Part shown: positions 33,066-42,144 of the stretch, piece after piece
How positions within the stretch are numbered: the stretch's first letter is position 1
How the letters are laid out: every line of letters starts with the position of its first letter
NCBI GenBank assembly: GCA_965247295.1
Contig: CBDFGQ010000007.1
Span: forward strand, 558,001 to 622,000
Source: CBDFGQ01 sp965247295
GTDB lineage: Bacteria; Chloroflexota; Dehalococcoidia; Lucifugimonadales; JAGWBF01
DNA length: 64,000 nucleotides
Direction of reading: 5' to 3'
Program-made: the position numbers and the translations under genes
Notes under the pieces: generated by a model
Seen by the model: only the letters and a program-made list of their open reading frames with translations
Databases searched by the model: none
Told to the model about the DNA's origin: nothing

Positions 33066-33135
33066 TGGCCACAGAGTCACAGAGACGCAGAGGACTTAAT
33101 AGTAGTTTCTCAGTGTCTCCGTGACTCTGTGGCCA
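33066..33135. repeat. 70-bp palindrome between icd and mdh
   Basis: The outer arms TGGCCACAGAGTCAC and GTGACTCTGTGGCCA pair perfectly; the pairing continues with one mismatch through GAGAC/GTCTC, and the arms flank an A/T-rich centre (GGACTTAATAGTAG). The CACAGAG...CTCTGTG type of palindrome is a common dispersed intergenic repeat in bacterial genomes (recalled, not searched). It lies between the stop of icd (33147) and the mdh start (33043) and could form a long hairpin in the shared transcript. Confidence 0.8.
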
Positions 33136-33146
33136 ACTCCTTCGGG

Positions 33147-34349
33147 CTAGGCGTGAACGTACTCCTCCCAGCGGGACTCGAGGTCCGGGCCCTCGATAGT
33201 CTCCATGAGGTAGTCGCCGAACTCGCTGCTGGTGTTGCCGGTGCTGCGACCCGTGATGGTGAGCTTCCTCTCGTACTGGCCGCAGATGTCCAGCGCCTTG
33301 TGGAGCTTGTTGCCCAGGTCCTCGAAGCCAACGTGGGTCAGCAGCATGGCGCCCGCCCGCATCATGGAGCTGGGGTCGGCGTACTGGGCACGCCCCTCCC
33401 TGACCATTCGTGGCGCGCTTCCGTGTATTGCCTCGAACATGCCATATCTCTTGCCGACGTTGGCGCTTCCCGCGGTCCCCACGCCGCCCTGGATCTGGGC
33501 GGCCTCATCTGTCAGGATGTCGCCGTAGAGGTTGGGTAGCACAAGGACCTGAAACTGCTTCTGGCGCGCCGGGTTGATGAGGGCGGCCGTCATGATGTCT
33601 ATGTACCACCCCTCCCACTTGATGTCGGTGTATTTGCTGGCCACCTTGCGGGCGGTGTCCAGGAACTTGCCGTCGGTTGTCTTCACTATGTTGGCCTTGG
33701 TGACCACGGTCACCGTGTCCTTCCCGGTCCGCTGTGCGTGAGCGAAGGCGGCATCGATGATACGCTCCGATCCCTGACTGGTGATGACCCTGAAATCGAT
33801 CCCCAGGTCCTCGGTCACGTTTATCCCCTGGCTGCCCACGGCGTACAAGTCTTCCGTGTTCTCCCGGAAGAAGGTCCAGTCGATGCCATCCTTGGGGATA
33901 CGGACGGGTCGAATGTTGGCGAAGAGGTCCAGCTCCCTGCGCATGGCCACGTTGGCGCTTTCCAGGTTGGGCCAGCCGTCTCCCCGCTCAGGGGTATGGG
34001 TCGGCCCCTTCAGCGTGACGTGGCACTGCTTTATCTGTGCCATGACCTCGTCGGGAATGCTCTTGAGCTGGGCGGCCCGGTTCTCGATTGTCAAACCCTC
34101 GATGGTGCGGAATTCCACCTTGCCACTTGATACCTGCGGCCGTAACAGGAACTCCAGTACCCTCCGGGACTCGGTAGCGATGAATGGGCCTATGCCATCC
34201 CCGCCTATCATGCCCACGATAATGGGGCTGACCTGGCCGTAGTCCACCCAGTCCTGGGCCGCTTTGAGGCGCTCAACCCGCTCAAGCTGCTGCGCAAGCA
34301 CCACCCCGAAGTGGTCTTTGGCTGCCTCGATCGCCTGGTTGTCTACCAT
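33147..34349 (-). CDS. icd: Isocitrate dehydrogenase (isocitrate/isopropylmalate family)
   Basis: A beta-decarboxylating dehydrogenase of 400 residues. I-G-G-D-G-I-G-P-F-I, the A-N-V-A-M-R-R-E-L-D-L-F-A-N-I-R-P substrate block, F-R-E-N-T-E-D-L-Y-A and N-L-Y-G-D-I-L-T-D-E-A-A with G-T-A-G-S-A-N-V-G and E-A-I-H-G-S-A-P are all present. The E-S-A-N-V-A-M-R-R segment and neighbouring mdh favour isocitrate over isopropylmalate as substrate; coenzyme preference is not certain. The start at 34349 follows AAAGGAG; the frame is open upstream to 34493 without family similarity. Confidence 0.88.
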   Translation of the reverse strand: MVDNQAIEAAKDHFGVVLAQQLERVERLKAAQDWVDYGQVSPIIVGMIGGDGIGPFIATESRRVLEFLLRPQVSSGKVEFRTIEGLTIENRAAQLKSIPDEVMAQIKQCHVTLKGPTHTPERGDGWPNLESANVAMRRELDLFANIRPVRIPKDGIDWTFFRENTEDLYAVGSQGINVTEDLGIDFRVITSQGSERIIDAAFAHAQRTGKDTVTVVTKANIVKTTDGKFLDTARKVASKYTDIKWEGWYIDIMTAALINPARQKQFQVLVLPNLYGDILTDEAAQIQGGVGTAGSANVGKRYGMFEAIHGSAPRMVREGRAQYADPSSMMRAGAMLLTHVGFEDLGNKLHKALDICGQYERKLTITGRSTGNTSSEFGDYLMETIEGPDLESRWEEYVHA

Positions 34350-34556
34350 TCGGACTCCTTTCACAGTGGACCGTGGTTTATGCCTGCACCTGATATCTGA
34401 ATCCGGCGCCGGCGAAAGCCTGCCGCCGGCCCCTTTCGCGATGGTGCCAGGGAAATTTCGCAGTGTGGGACATGCGCCTGTGGCCGTCCTCACAGTCCTG
34501 GCACATTATACGCCCATTTGCTATGGGGAGGTAGCCCAAATACCAGTTTCCGGCTT

Positions 34557-36608
34557 TCAGCTGTCCAGCTGGGCCCTCAGGGCGTCGGGGTCGGTCACGG
34601 GGAGTTGGCACACGTAGTTCTGGCACACGTATGCTGTGGGCCGCCCTCCCAGCATGTCCCGTCCCTCTAGGAGGGGGATGTCCGGCGAGCCGTCGCCTGT
34701 GAGGCCGGGCTCGATACCCGCGAGGACCACGTTGGGCAGGTAGCTGCCGTACACCTGGTCCAGGAGTGCCTGGGTAGCGGTATCGCTCCTGTCGCCAACT
34801 ATGGCTATCTCCTTTGGAGAGGAAAGGTAATAGTCTAGGGCGCATAGCCAGTGGCCCATGCCCATGGGTGCCCGGCCTAGGAACTGTCGCACAGACCGGA
34901 GGACGGTGGCCGCGAGGTGCGAGTATTTGCTATCTCCAGTGAGTACCGACAGGCGGAGAAGCAGATTCACGGCTGCCGAATTGCCACAAGGGATAGCGTT
35001 GTCGAATACGTCCCTCGGGCGAATCACCAGGGTCTCATGGTCCACACCAGTGTCGTAGAGGGCGCCGGAATGCTCGTCCCAGAAAAGGTCAATCATGCCA
35101 TCGGCCAAGGACCGGGACTCCTCCAGCCAGCGGGGGTCGAACGTGGCCTCGTAAAGGGCCAGGAGGCCGTCGGCCACGAAGGCATAGTCCTCCAGGTAGC
35201 CCTTGAGACTGGCCCGTCCGTCCTTGTAGGTCCTGAGAAGCCGTCCGTCGCTGCGCAGCGCCTGCAGAATGAAGGAAGCGCAGTCGGCCGCCGCCCTCCG
35301 ATAGTCCTCCCTGTTCAAAGTAGAGGCCGCCTCGGCGAAGCTGCGAATCATCATGCCGTTCCATGCAGAGAGGAGCTTGTCGTCGCGTGCCGGATGGGGA
35401 CGCCGCTCTCGGACCTCAAGGAGCATGGTCCTAGCCCGCCCTATGGTTTGCTCCAGCTCTTGCAGATCAAGGCCGGTCTCGGCGGCGAATGACTCGGGGC
35501 TCTGGGGCACGCTGAGTATGTTTTCCCCCTCGAAGTTCCCGGCCTCGGTGACTCCGAAGTATCCCGCGATCAGGGAGCCCTCCTCTGGGCCCAGGACCTC
35601 CACAATCTGTTCCTCAGTCCAGACGAAAAACTCTCCCTCACCTTCACCGCTGTCCGCGTCCTGGGTGGAGTAGAATCCTCCCGATGGGTCCGTCATCTCC
35701 CGGAGCACGTAGTCCAGCACCTCCTCCACGATGCGGCGGTACAGGGGATTGGCCGTAGCTTGAAAGGCGTGGAGGTACAGCTGGCTCAGGAGTGCGTTGT
35801 CGTAAAGCATCTTCTCAAAGTGGGGCACGAGCCAGTACGCGTCGGTGGAGTACCGGTGAAACCCGCCGGCGATCTGGTCGTAGATGCCACCGTACGCCAT
35901 CTTCGCCAGGGTGGTCTCAACCATCTCCAGCGCCCTGGGGCTCTTCGTCACATGGTAGTAATGGAGCAGGAACTCGTAGGTCATGGGCTGGGGAAACTTG
36001 GGAGCCGAGCCGAATCCGCCGTTCTGGTAATCATATTGCTGGGCGAGGACCTGGTAGGCCTCATGGGTAATGTCGGGGGTCAGGGGGTCGATGCTGCGTT
36101 GCGCCTCGGTCGCGTGCTGTAGGTGGGCAGTCAGCTTTTGGGTAGCCTGGAGGATATCCCCTCGTCGATTTCGGTACGCCTCGGCCATGCTTATCAGCAC
36201 CTTGGGAAATCCAGGCATGCCCCCGGAGTCCACCGGAGGGAAGTATGTGCCACCGTAGAACGGCTTACCCTCGGGCGTAAGAAAAACCGTCATCGGCCAT
36301 CCACCACCGCCGGTCAGCGCCTGCACCGCGCTCATGTATATGCTGTCCAGGTCGGGTCGCTCCTCCCGGTCTACCTTGATGCTGACGAAGTGCTCGTTCA
36401 TGATCTTGGCGATTTCCGTATTCTCGAATGACTCCCTCTCCATGACATGGCACCAGTGGCAGGCGGAGTAGCCTATACTCAGCAGGATGGGCTTGTCCTC
36501 TTCCTTGGCCCGCCGAAGGGCTTCATCGCCCCAGGCGTACCAGTCTACGGGGTTGTGGGCGTGCTGAAGGAGGTAGGGACTCGTCTCATTTATCAGGCGG
36601 TTGGGCAT
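34557..36608 (-). CDS. DUF255/YyaL-type thioredoxin-domain protein
   Basis: A protein of 683 residues that starts M-P-N-R-L-I-N-E-T-S-P-Y-L-L-Q-H-A-H-N-P-V-D-W, the hallmark of the COG1331 family. The thioredoxin-like domain has C-H-W-C-H-V-M (a CxxC near residue 48), followed by an alpha/alpha-toroid domain like N-acylglucosamine 2-epimerases. Bacterial members have no settled function; the human relative is SPATA20. The start at 36608 follows AAAGGGGAG; 12 more codons are open upstream. Precedes icd by 207 bases on the same strand. Confidence 0.92.
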   Translation of the reverse strand: MPNRLINETSPYLLQHAHNPVDWYAWGDEALRRAKEEDKPILLSIGYSACHWCHVMERESFENTEIAKIMNEHFVSIKVDREERPDLDSIYMSAVQALTGGGGWPMTVFLTPEGKPFYGGTYFPPVDSGGMPGFPKVLISMAEAYRNRRGDILQATQKLTAHLQHATEAQRSIDPLTPDITHEAYQVLAQQYDYQNGGFGSAPKFPQPMTYEFLLHYYHVTKSPRALEMVETTLAKMAYGGIYDQIAGGFHRYSTDAYWLVPHFEKMLYDNALLSQLYLHAFQATANPLYRRIVEEVLDYVLREMTDPSGGFYSTQDADSGEGEGEFFVWTEEQIVEVLGPEEGSLIAGYFGVTEAGNFEGENILSVPQSPESFAAETGLDLQELEQTIGRARTMLLEVRERRPHPARDDKLLSAWNGMMIRSFAEAASTLNREDYRRAAADCASFILQALRSDGRLLRTYKDGRASLKGYLEDYAFVADGLLALYEATFDPRWLEESRSLADGMIDLFWDEHSGALYDTGVDHETLVIRPRDVFDNAIPCGNSAAVNLLLRLSVLTGDSKYSHLAATVLRSVRQFLGRAPMGMGHWLCALDYYLSSPKEIAIVGDRSDTATQALLDQVYGSYLPNVVLAGIEPGLTGDGSPDIPLLEGRDMLGGRPTAYVCQNYVCQLPVTDPDALRAQLDS

Positions 36609-36868
36609 GCCGCTCCCCTTTCTAGCCGTACGGAACTCTGGCAATCTACAACAGCGGGCCTTCGCCTCGGTGTAACTGTTTTAGATATACGGTGTCCCTA
36701 TTTTGCCTGATGGGACCCCAGAATGCCAGTCCCGCCGCCGCAGGCGCCCGTAGCTTCTAGCGGGGGCCTGAACTGAGCCGGTGCCGGGAAAGTGCCGTCC
36801 CACCCACCGTCTGATATACTGTGAGCGCTGGTACAATGCGTCCTAAATCCATTGTGTAGGTGATAGAA

Positions 36869-38059
36869 ATGAAGTGGGCCTCCGCCGTTTCCGACCAAGC
36901 GACCTGGGAGAAGGCCATGGACGATTGTGTCGCCTCGGTACGCCGGGACATAGGGGAGACTCCCCCTGACCTGGCGGTGGTATTTTTCTCCAGCCATTTC
37001 GCCGACCAGTACGAGACCGGGCCGGCGTTGCTACGGGACAGGCTGGGTGATGCCGTCGTCATAGGGTGCTCAGCTGGAGGAGTAATTGGAGGTGGTCGGG
37101 AGGTGGAGAACCGCCCGGGATTCTCCCTCACCGTGGCCAGTCTTCCGGACGTGGAGCTGTTACCCTTTCATGTGGGAGGGGAAGACGTGCCAGACCTGGA
37201 CGCAGGTCCCGACGTGTGGGAAGAGGTCCTTAAGGTTCCTGCGGAGGGAGACCCACGATTTCTCCTGCTGCTGGACCCATTCAGCTTCCCGGCCCAAAAC
37301 TTTCTCTTGGGGCTGGACTACGCATACAGCAAGAGCGTCAAGATCGGCGGCATGGCCAGCGGCGGCCAGAGCATGGGTGAAAACGCCCTGTTCGTGGGAG
37401 ACAAGGTGTACCGGTCGGGTGCGGTAGGCCTGGCCATGAAGGGCAACATCGTCGTAGACACCGTGGTAGCCCAGGGCTGCCGTCCCATCGGCAAGCTCAT
37501 GTGCATTACGAAGAGCCAGCAAAACCTGTTGCTGGAGCTGGACGAAAGGCCACCCCTGGAGGTAATGCGGGAGATTTACCATTCCGCCAGTGAGCTGGAC
37601 CAGCAGCTCATCCAGCACTCCCTGTTCCTGGGCATCGTAATGGACGACTTTATCGAAAGTCCTCAGCAAGGGGACTTCCTGATCCGTAACCTCATGGGGA
37701 TGGATGGCCGAACGGGAAGTATGTCCATCGGTGAGATGCTGCGTGAGGGGCAACGGGTTCAGTTCCACCTCCGGGATGCGCTGACTTCGGCCGAGGACTT
37801 GGGCACTCTGCTCAGCAGGTACGCACTGGAGGAACGGACCAACCCGTGCCAGGGAGCCCTTCTGTTTTCCTGCCTGGGGCGAGGCGAACACCTCTATGGG
37901 CGGCCCGACCATGACACGGAGCTGTTCGGCGAGAAACTGGGTCCCATTCCCCTGGGGGGGTTCTTCTGCAACGGCGAAATCGGGCCGGTGGGGGGAGCCA
38001 CCTTTCTTCACGGCTACACCAGCTCTTTCGGGATATTCCGTCCGCTGCGAAACGATTAG
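36869..38059 (+). CDS. FIST N-terminal and C-terminal domain protein
   Basis: A soluble protein of 396 residues. The first ~200 residues are FIST_N (G-C-S-A-G-G-V-I-G-G-G-R-E-V-E and I-G-G-M-A-S-G-G are typical glycine-rich turns); the last ~170 are FIST_C (N-L-M-G-M-D, F-S-C-L-G-R-G, G-F-F-C-N-G-E-I-G-P-V-G-G-x-x-F-L-H-G-Y-T). FIST domains are predicted to bind small ligands, perhaps amino acids, in signal transduction. The ATG at 36869 is preferred over GTG 36860 because AGGTG lies before it. A ligand-binding protein gene follows after 35 bases. Confidence 0.92.
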   Translation: MKWASAVSDQATWEKAMDDCVASVRRDIGETPPDLAVVFFSSHFADQYETGPALLRDRLGDAVVIGCSAGGVIGGGREVENRPGFSLTVASLPDVELLPFHVGGEDVPDLDAGPDVWEEVLKVPAEGDPRFLLLLDPFSFPAQNFLLGLDYAYSKSVKIGGMASGGQSMGENALFVGDKVYRSGAVGLAMKGNIVVDTVVAQGCRPIGKLMCITKSQQNLLLELDERPPLEVMREIYHSASELDQQLIQHSLFLGIVMDDFIESPQQGDFLIRNLMGMDGRTGSMSIGEMLREGQRVQFHLRDALTSAEDLGTLLSRYALEERTNPCQGALLFSCLGRGEHLYGRPDHDTELFGEKLGPIPLGGFFCNGEIGPVGGATFLHGYTSSFGIFRPLRND

Positions 38060-38094
38060 CGGTGCTTCTCTGGACCTGCGGGAGACAGTGGTAG

Positions 38095-39246
38095 ATGCAG
38101 GGCGGACGGATCAAAGTAGGGATGGTGGCCTCGCTGACGGGGCAATTCCGTGGCCAGGGCCTGCAGGCCTTGCAGGGCGCCGTTGCGTGGGTGGGTGATA
38201 CAAATAAGAGTGGCGGAATCACCTTAGGCGGTCGTGACTCCGGCGTCCCCCTTCAGCTGACCTACTACGACGACGAAAGCAAGGCCAAGATAGCCAGGGC
38301 GATGACCGAGAAGCTCATCAATGGGGATGGCGTCGGCCTTCTCCTGGGTCCCTATTCCAGCGTCCTCACCATGGCATCGGCCCCGGTTGCCGAGGAGGCG
38401 CACCGCGTCCTCTGGAACCACGGCGGGGCCTCCGACCGGATATTCTGCCAGGGGTACCACTGGACAGTGGGCATCCTGACCCCGGCCAGCAGGTATCTCA
38501 TCGGAGTGCTCGACATGGTGCGGGACATGGACCCGGGGGCCTGCACGCTGGCGATACTCCGCTCCGGCTCGGGCTCCTTTCCCGAGGCCGTGGCATCGGG
38601 GGTGCGGTGCCATGCATCCAAGTGTGGATTCCGGGTTGTATTTGAGGGCCAGTTCCGGTCTGCGATAGACGACCTCCCGGCCCTGCTGCGAGCGGTGAAT
38701 GACCAGGAGCCGGACATCTTGCTGGGCGTGGGCCGGATCGAGGATGACCTGCTGCTCGCCAGCCTGATTCGTGAGAAACGCGTCAGGTCCAAGGCTGTGG
38801 CCCTGGTTGTGGCTGGAACCGCCCAGTTCGGCGGGGATTTGGGAAGCTGGGCCGAGGGATTCATGGGCCCCAGCCAGTGGGAACCAGTGATTGGCTATGT
38901 CCCCGACTACGGTCCGTCGGGCGATGAGCTGGCGGCCCGGCACGGCATGTTCAGGCAGGGTGGCGGTGACTACACCATGGCCCAGGCCTACGCGGCGGGT
39001 CTGGTGGCACAGAGGTGCGTGGAAGAGGCTGGAACGCTGGACAGCGGCGCCCTTAGGGAAGTCGCGGGACGGCTGGACTTCACCACCTTCTATGGCCGCT
39101 TCAGGATAGACCCGCCGACGGGGTGTCAGGTGGGCCGCTCCGTGGTAATCGTGCAATGGCAGGGCAACAAGAAAGTCGTCGTGTGGCCCAAAAAGGTGAG
39201 GCAGGCGGAGCCGATCTACCCTATGGCCGACTGGCCGGGGTCATAG
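38095..39246 (+). CDS. ABC-type branched-chain amino-acid-like ligand-binding protein, no signal peptide
   Basis: A protein of 383 residues of the Peripla_BP_6 / LivJ type. V-G-M-V-A-S-L-T-G-Q-F-R-G-Q-G near the N-terminus, L-L-L-G-P-Y-S-S-V-L-T at ~82, and a hinge-region Y-x-x-A-Q-A-Y-A-A-G-L-V near 300 are family features. Unlike transport-associated members it begins directly at the domain, with no signal peptide or lipobox, and no permease or ATPase gene is close. It lies 35 bases after the FIST gene. It may act as a cytoplasmic ligand sensor, or the annotated start may miss an export signal; the region upstream in this frame overlaps the end of the FIST gene. Confidence 0.85.
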   Translation: MQGGRIKVGMVASLTGQFRGQGLQALQGAVAWVGDTNKSGGITLGGRDSGVPLQLTYYDDESKAKIARAMTEKLINGDGVGLLLGPYSSVLTMASAPVAEEAHRVLWNHGGASDRIFCQGYHWTVGILTPASRYLIGVLDMVRDMDPGACTLAILRSGSGSFPEAVASGVRCHASKCGFRVVFEGQFRSAIDDLPALLRAVNDQEPDILLGVGRIEDDLLLASLIREKRVRSKAVALVVAGTAQFGGDLGSWAEGFMGPSQWEPVIGYVPDYGPSGDELAARHGMFRQGGGDYTMAQAYAAGLVAQRCVEEAGTLDSGALREVAGRLDFTTFYGRFRIDPPTGCQVGRSVVIVQWQGNKKVVVWPKKVRQAEPIYPMADWPGS

Positions 39247-39464
39247 CGCACCTGGTCCTGTTGATGGCCCCGTTGCGTCCACATGACCCGTAGACAGGCT
39301 GCATAGGGGATCGTCGGCTCGTTGGCCGCTTGAGGGCTCGCCTGGTGGTCCGACAGGACTGTCTTGAGCCTCCCCAATGGCTCACCAGGAACTGTCAGCT
39401 TGGCGGGAAACTCCGCTCATACTCAGCTTGGCGAAGGGTAAGAGCTTGGAATTGTGGGCCGGGT

Positions 39465-40445
39465 CTAGTAGTCCGGCGTTACTATGGACTCCGGTGGCTG
39501 CCCTGCGAGGACCCGCGCGATGTTATGGTAGGCGAACTCGGCGGTCCGCACATAGGCCTCGTGGCTGTTGCCTGCCATGTGGGGCGTGATGACCACGTTG
39601 TCCAGCTCCAGTAGCGGGTTGTCCGCAGGTGTGGGCTCCTCTTCGAGCACGTCCAGGCCGGCGCCGGCGATGCGGTGGTTCTTCAGGGCTTGGTAGAGGG
39701 CCGTTTCGTCTATGACGGGACCGCGGCAGGCATTTATGACGAACGCCGTGGGCTTCATTAGCTCGAGTTCCGGCTCGCCGATCATCCCCCGGGTCCTCGG
39801 CGTCAGGGACACATGCAGCGTCACGATATCCGATCGGCGTAGAAGGTCCTGGAAGGAGGTGGGTTCGGCGTTGAGCTCGCGCTGGACCTCCGCGGGCATC
39901 TCGATGATATCGTAGTAGATCGTCGTGGTGTCGAAACCTCTTAGGCGCTTGGCCACCTGCTTTCCTATCCGTCCGAAGCCCACGATGCCCACCGTCTTGC
40001 TGGAGATTTCCGCCATTTCCACGTTGAGGAAGGGCTCTTTCCACCGATGCTCCTTGACTGCGGAATGCCACTGGGCCATCAAATGCCTGTTGATGGAGAT
40101 CATCAGCGCGATGGTATGCTCTGCAACGGTGATGGCGTTGGCGCCGCCGTTATTGGAGATGGGGATGCCCATCTCACCGATCGACTTAACGTCCAGCCGT
40201 TCGTAGCCGGCGCCCATGGTCTGCACGAGCTTCACTTTGGGGCAGTTCTTCAGGAGGTTCACCGAAACTTCGGCGGGAAGCGTCATTATGACCTCGGCGT
40301 CCCTGCACAGGGGGATCTTCTCCTCGTCCGATAGGTTGATGTCTACAAGGGTGACATCCAGTTCGGCTGGTGCCAGGCTCAGCGTGAGCTCTGCCTGGTC
40401 CACCCGTGAGGTCAGGAAGGCGACCTTTGCTTTGGTGGTGCTCAT
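39465..40445 (-). CDS. D-isomer-specific 2-hydroxyacid dehydrogenase
   Basis: A protein of 326 residues similar to D-3-phosphoglycerate dehydrogenase. The Rossmann motif V-G-I-V-G-F-G-R-I-G-K-Q-V-A is near residue 151. N-N-G-G-A-N-A-I-T-V-A-E-H-T, the catalytic Arg in I-N-A-C-R-G-P-V-I-D, the Glu in L-D-V-L-E-E-E-P and the His in I-T-P-H-M-A-G are in place. It reduces 2-oxoacids with NAD(P)H; the exact acid is unknown. It has no ACT domain, so serine-biosynthesis SerA is less likely. Followed by a small zinc protein upstream on the same strand. Confidence 0.9.
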   Translation of the reverse strand: MSTTKAKVAFLTSRVDQAELTLSLAPAELDVTLVDINLSDEEKIPLCRDAEVIMTLPAEVSVNLLKNCPKVKLVQTMGAGYERLDVKSIGEMGIPISNNGGANAITVAEHTIALMISINRHLMAQWHSAVKEHRWKEPFLNVEMAEISSKTVGIVGFGRIGKQVAKRLRGFDTTTIYYDIIEMPAEVQRELNAEPTSFQDLLRRSDIVTLHVSLTPRTRGMIGEPELELMKPTAFVINACRGPVIDETALYQALKNHRIAGAGLDVLEEEPTPADNPLLELDNVVITPHMAGNSHEAYVRTAEFAYHNIARVLAGQPPESIVTPDY

Positions 40446-40494
40446 AACACTCCTTGTAGGGCGACGATAGTGAAGTCCCTTCGGCCCCGCGTTC

Positions 40495-40938
40495 CTACCT
40501 CTTGAACAGGTCCTTCATCTTGTCCATGAACGGCTTGGACTTGATGTTCGACAGGAACTTGGCCCATTCCACCTCTGCCGTGGCCGACCGTTTCAGGTCC
40601 TTGATCCGCTGCTCCATGATCTCCAGGACCCTTTTATCCTCCCCTTTGTCCAACCAGAAGCCGTGCTCTGCCTTGCAAAAGTCCAGCTCCAGGTTGTAGT
40701 GCCGATATCTGAACCATTCCATGGGGTCATCGCACTTGGGGCATAGAAGCTCGCTGCCCATGGAGCTGAACATCATGGAACCCTTCAGCGGATCGTCGTC
40801 CATAACGGTATCTTCCAGCTGATCGAGCTCGGTATAGTCCAGCCACATGCCCTCGCAGCTACGACACTTGTCCACCTCGATTCCGCGATACTTCTCCACC
40901 TTTAGCTCTGTCCTGCACCGGGGGCAATTCATCTCCAT
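40495..40938 (-). CDS. Zinc-ribbon protein of the TFIIB-type (zf-TFIIB) family
   Basis: A protein of 147 residues. N-terminal zinc ribbon C-P-R-C-x(16)-C-R-S-C-E-G-M-W-L-D matches the bacterial zf-TFIIB family, where the E-G-M-W-L-D tail is diagnostic. A second pair, C-P-K-C-D-D-P-M and the later F-C-K-A-E-H-G-F-W-L-D, repeats the pattern with a His replacing the final Cys. The C-terminal ~50 residues are charged helices ending in K-D-L-F-K-R. Function unknown. It starts after GGAGGC and precedes the dehydrogenase gene by ~50 bases. Confidence 0.85.
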   Translation of the reverse strand: MEMNCPRCRTELKVEKYRGIEVDKCRSCEGMWLDYTELDQLEDTVMDDDPLKGSMMFSSMGSELLCPKCDDPMEWFRYRHYNLELDFCKAEHGFWLDKGEDKRVLEIMEQRIKDLKRSATAEVEWAKFLSNIKSKPFMDKMKDLFKR

Positions 40939-41121
40939 GCCTCCATCTTGAAACGTGCTGACGGACTACCGTCGCCCCTCTTCGCAGTGTAGAGCTGGAG
41001 CTATGGGCCAGTCAATCCCTCGCGTCGGTGTGCCTAATGCCGGACTCCGGCCCACATCCATCGCCTGGAATCCGATTTGTCTCGGGTCATCAAATTGGCC
41101 GCAAAATAGGGCGAAAAAATA

Positions 41122-41150
41122 GTGACGCACGCGCTTTCCTAGTCTATAAT
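41122..41150 (+). promoter_or_regulatory. Strong predicted promoter giving a leaderless cyclophilin mRNA
   Basis: A perfect TATAAT at 41145-41150 and GTGACG (4 of 6) at 41122-41127 are separated by exactly 17 bases. Transcription should begin near 41157, within about three bases of the ATG at 41160, leaving no room for a ribosome binding site. The lipoprotein start fits only this ATG (or the TTG at 41157), so a leaderless message is the natural reading. Confidence 0.65.
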
Positions 41151-41159
41151 ATATCGTTG

Positions 41160-41900
41160 ATGCGAGTCTTGGTGTTGATCGTCGGCATCCTGTTCTTGGC
41201 AGGCTGTGGTGGGGGCGATGAGCCTACCGCCAAGCCAGCAGAACAGGCTACCGTCAAGGCAGTAGAAGAGGCCAGTGTTACTCCAACCCTTAGGCCGACG
41301 GCAACTACTCCAGCTGACGTCGAGCCAACGCCCACCCCACGAGCGGTTGTCCAAGTGAAAGAGAAAGAGTATTCAGCACCTCCCACGATGACCATAGTGC
41401 CGGAAAACTGGTACGTGGCCAGGATCAACGTCGAATTGGGGACCATCGTCATAGAGCTGTTTCCCAAGGAGGCGCCCATTACTGTGAACAACTTCGTGTT
41501 CCTGGCCAGGGATGGCTTCTACGATGGCTTGACCTTCCACCGGGTGATACCCGATTTCATGATCCAAGCTGGAGACCCTCTGGGGACGGGTGGTGGGGGG
41601 CCCGGATACAATTTCGAGGATGAATTTGTCGAGTCCCTGGGGTTTGACCGGCCCGGAATACTGGCCATGGCCAACAGGGGTGCCAATACGAACGGCAGCC
41701 AGTTTTTCATCACCGTGGGCCCAACGCCTCATCTGAACGGGAAGCACACAATTTTTGGCCGGGTCATCGAGGGCCAGGATGTCGCGGACGCCGTCTCCCT
41801 GGTCCCCACCGCCCTGCCCAGCAGTCCTGCGGCCAATCGGCCCCAGGACCCCCTATTCATCGAGAGCATCGTAATAGAGGAGACCGCACCAGGAGGCTAG
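41160..41900 (+). CDS. Lipoprotein peptidyl-prolyl cis-trans isomerase (cyclophilin)
   Basis: A protein of 246 residues. It starts M-R-V-L-V-L-I-V-G-I-L-F-L-A-G-C: a short signal peptide with lipobox L-A-G-C (modified Cys at 16). A ~55-residue Thr/Pro/Ala-rich linker follows, then a compact cyclophilin domain (F-H-R-V-I-P-D-F-M-I-Q-A-G-D-P, G-S-Q-F-F-I-T-V-G-P-T-P-H-L-N-G-K-H-T-I-F-G-R-V). It is exported and lipid-anchored to assist folding outside the cytoplasm; the lspA in this window would process it. The start at 41160 is preferred to the longer frame from 41028 because of the signal peptide and promoter. Confidence 0.93.
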   Translation: MRVLVLIVGILFLAGCGGGDEPTAKPAEQATVKAVEEASVTPTLRPTATTPADVEPTPTPRAVVQVKEKEYSAPPTMTIVPENWYVARINVELGTIVIELFPKEAPITVNNFVFLARDGFYDGLTFHRVIPDFMIQAGDPLGTGGGGPGYNFEDEFVESLGFDRPGILAMANRGANTNGSQFFITVGPTPHLNGKHTIFGRVIEGQDVADAVSLVPTALPSSPAANRPQDPLFIESIVIEETAPGG

Positions 41901-42144
41901 TTCCCTCCTGTTGTGGCATCCGGACCAGGCTCTCAGCAGAACCCGCCTTCTACACGGCACACCAGCCTAGGGTGCTCGGATAACGGACCATCTTCGCTTC
42001 ACCCATACCCTGTGAAAACACTGTTGGGACTATATTGCCCAGATAATCGGGCAACGAAGAACGGCGACATGGCTGACCGTTCGAGGGTCCCATCCCGGGT
42101 GGAGGCCACAGCGGTACCCACGAAAGAGCCACGGAGGGCGGGCA

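Noticed and set aside
38095..39246. Part of an ABC uptake operon
   Set aside because: No permease or ATPase genes are adjacent and the protein lacks an export signal, so a transport role is not supported.
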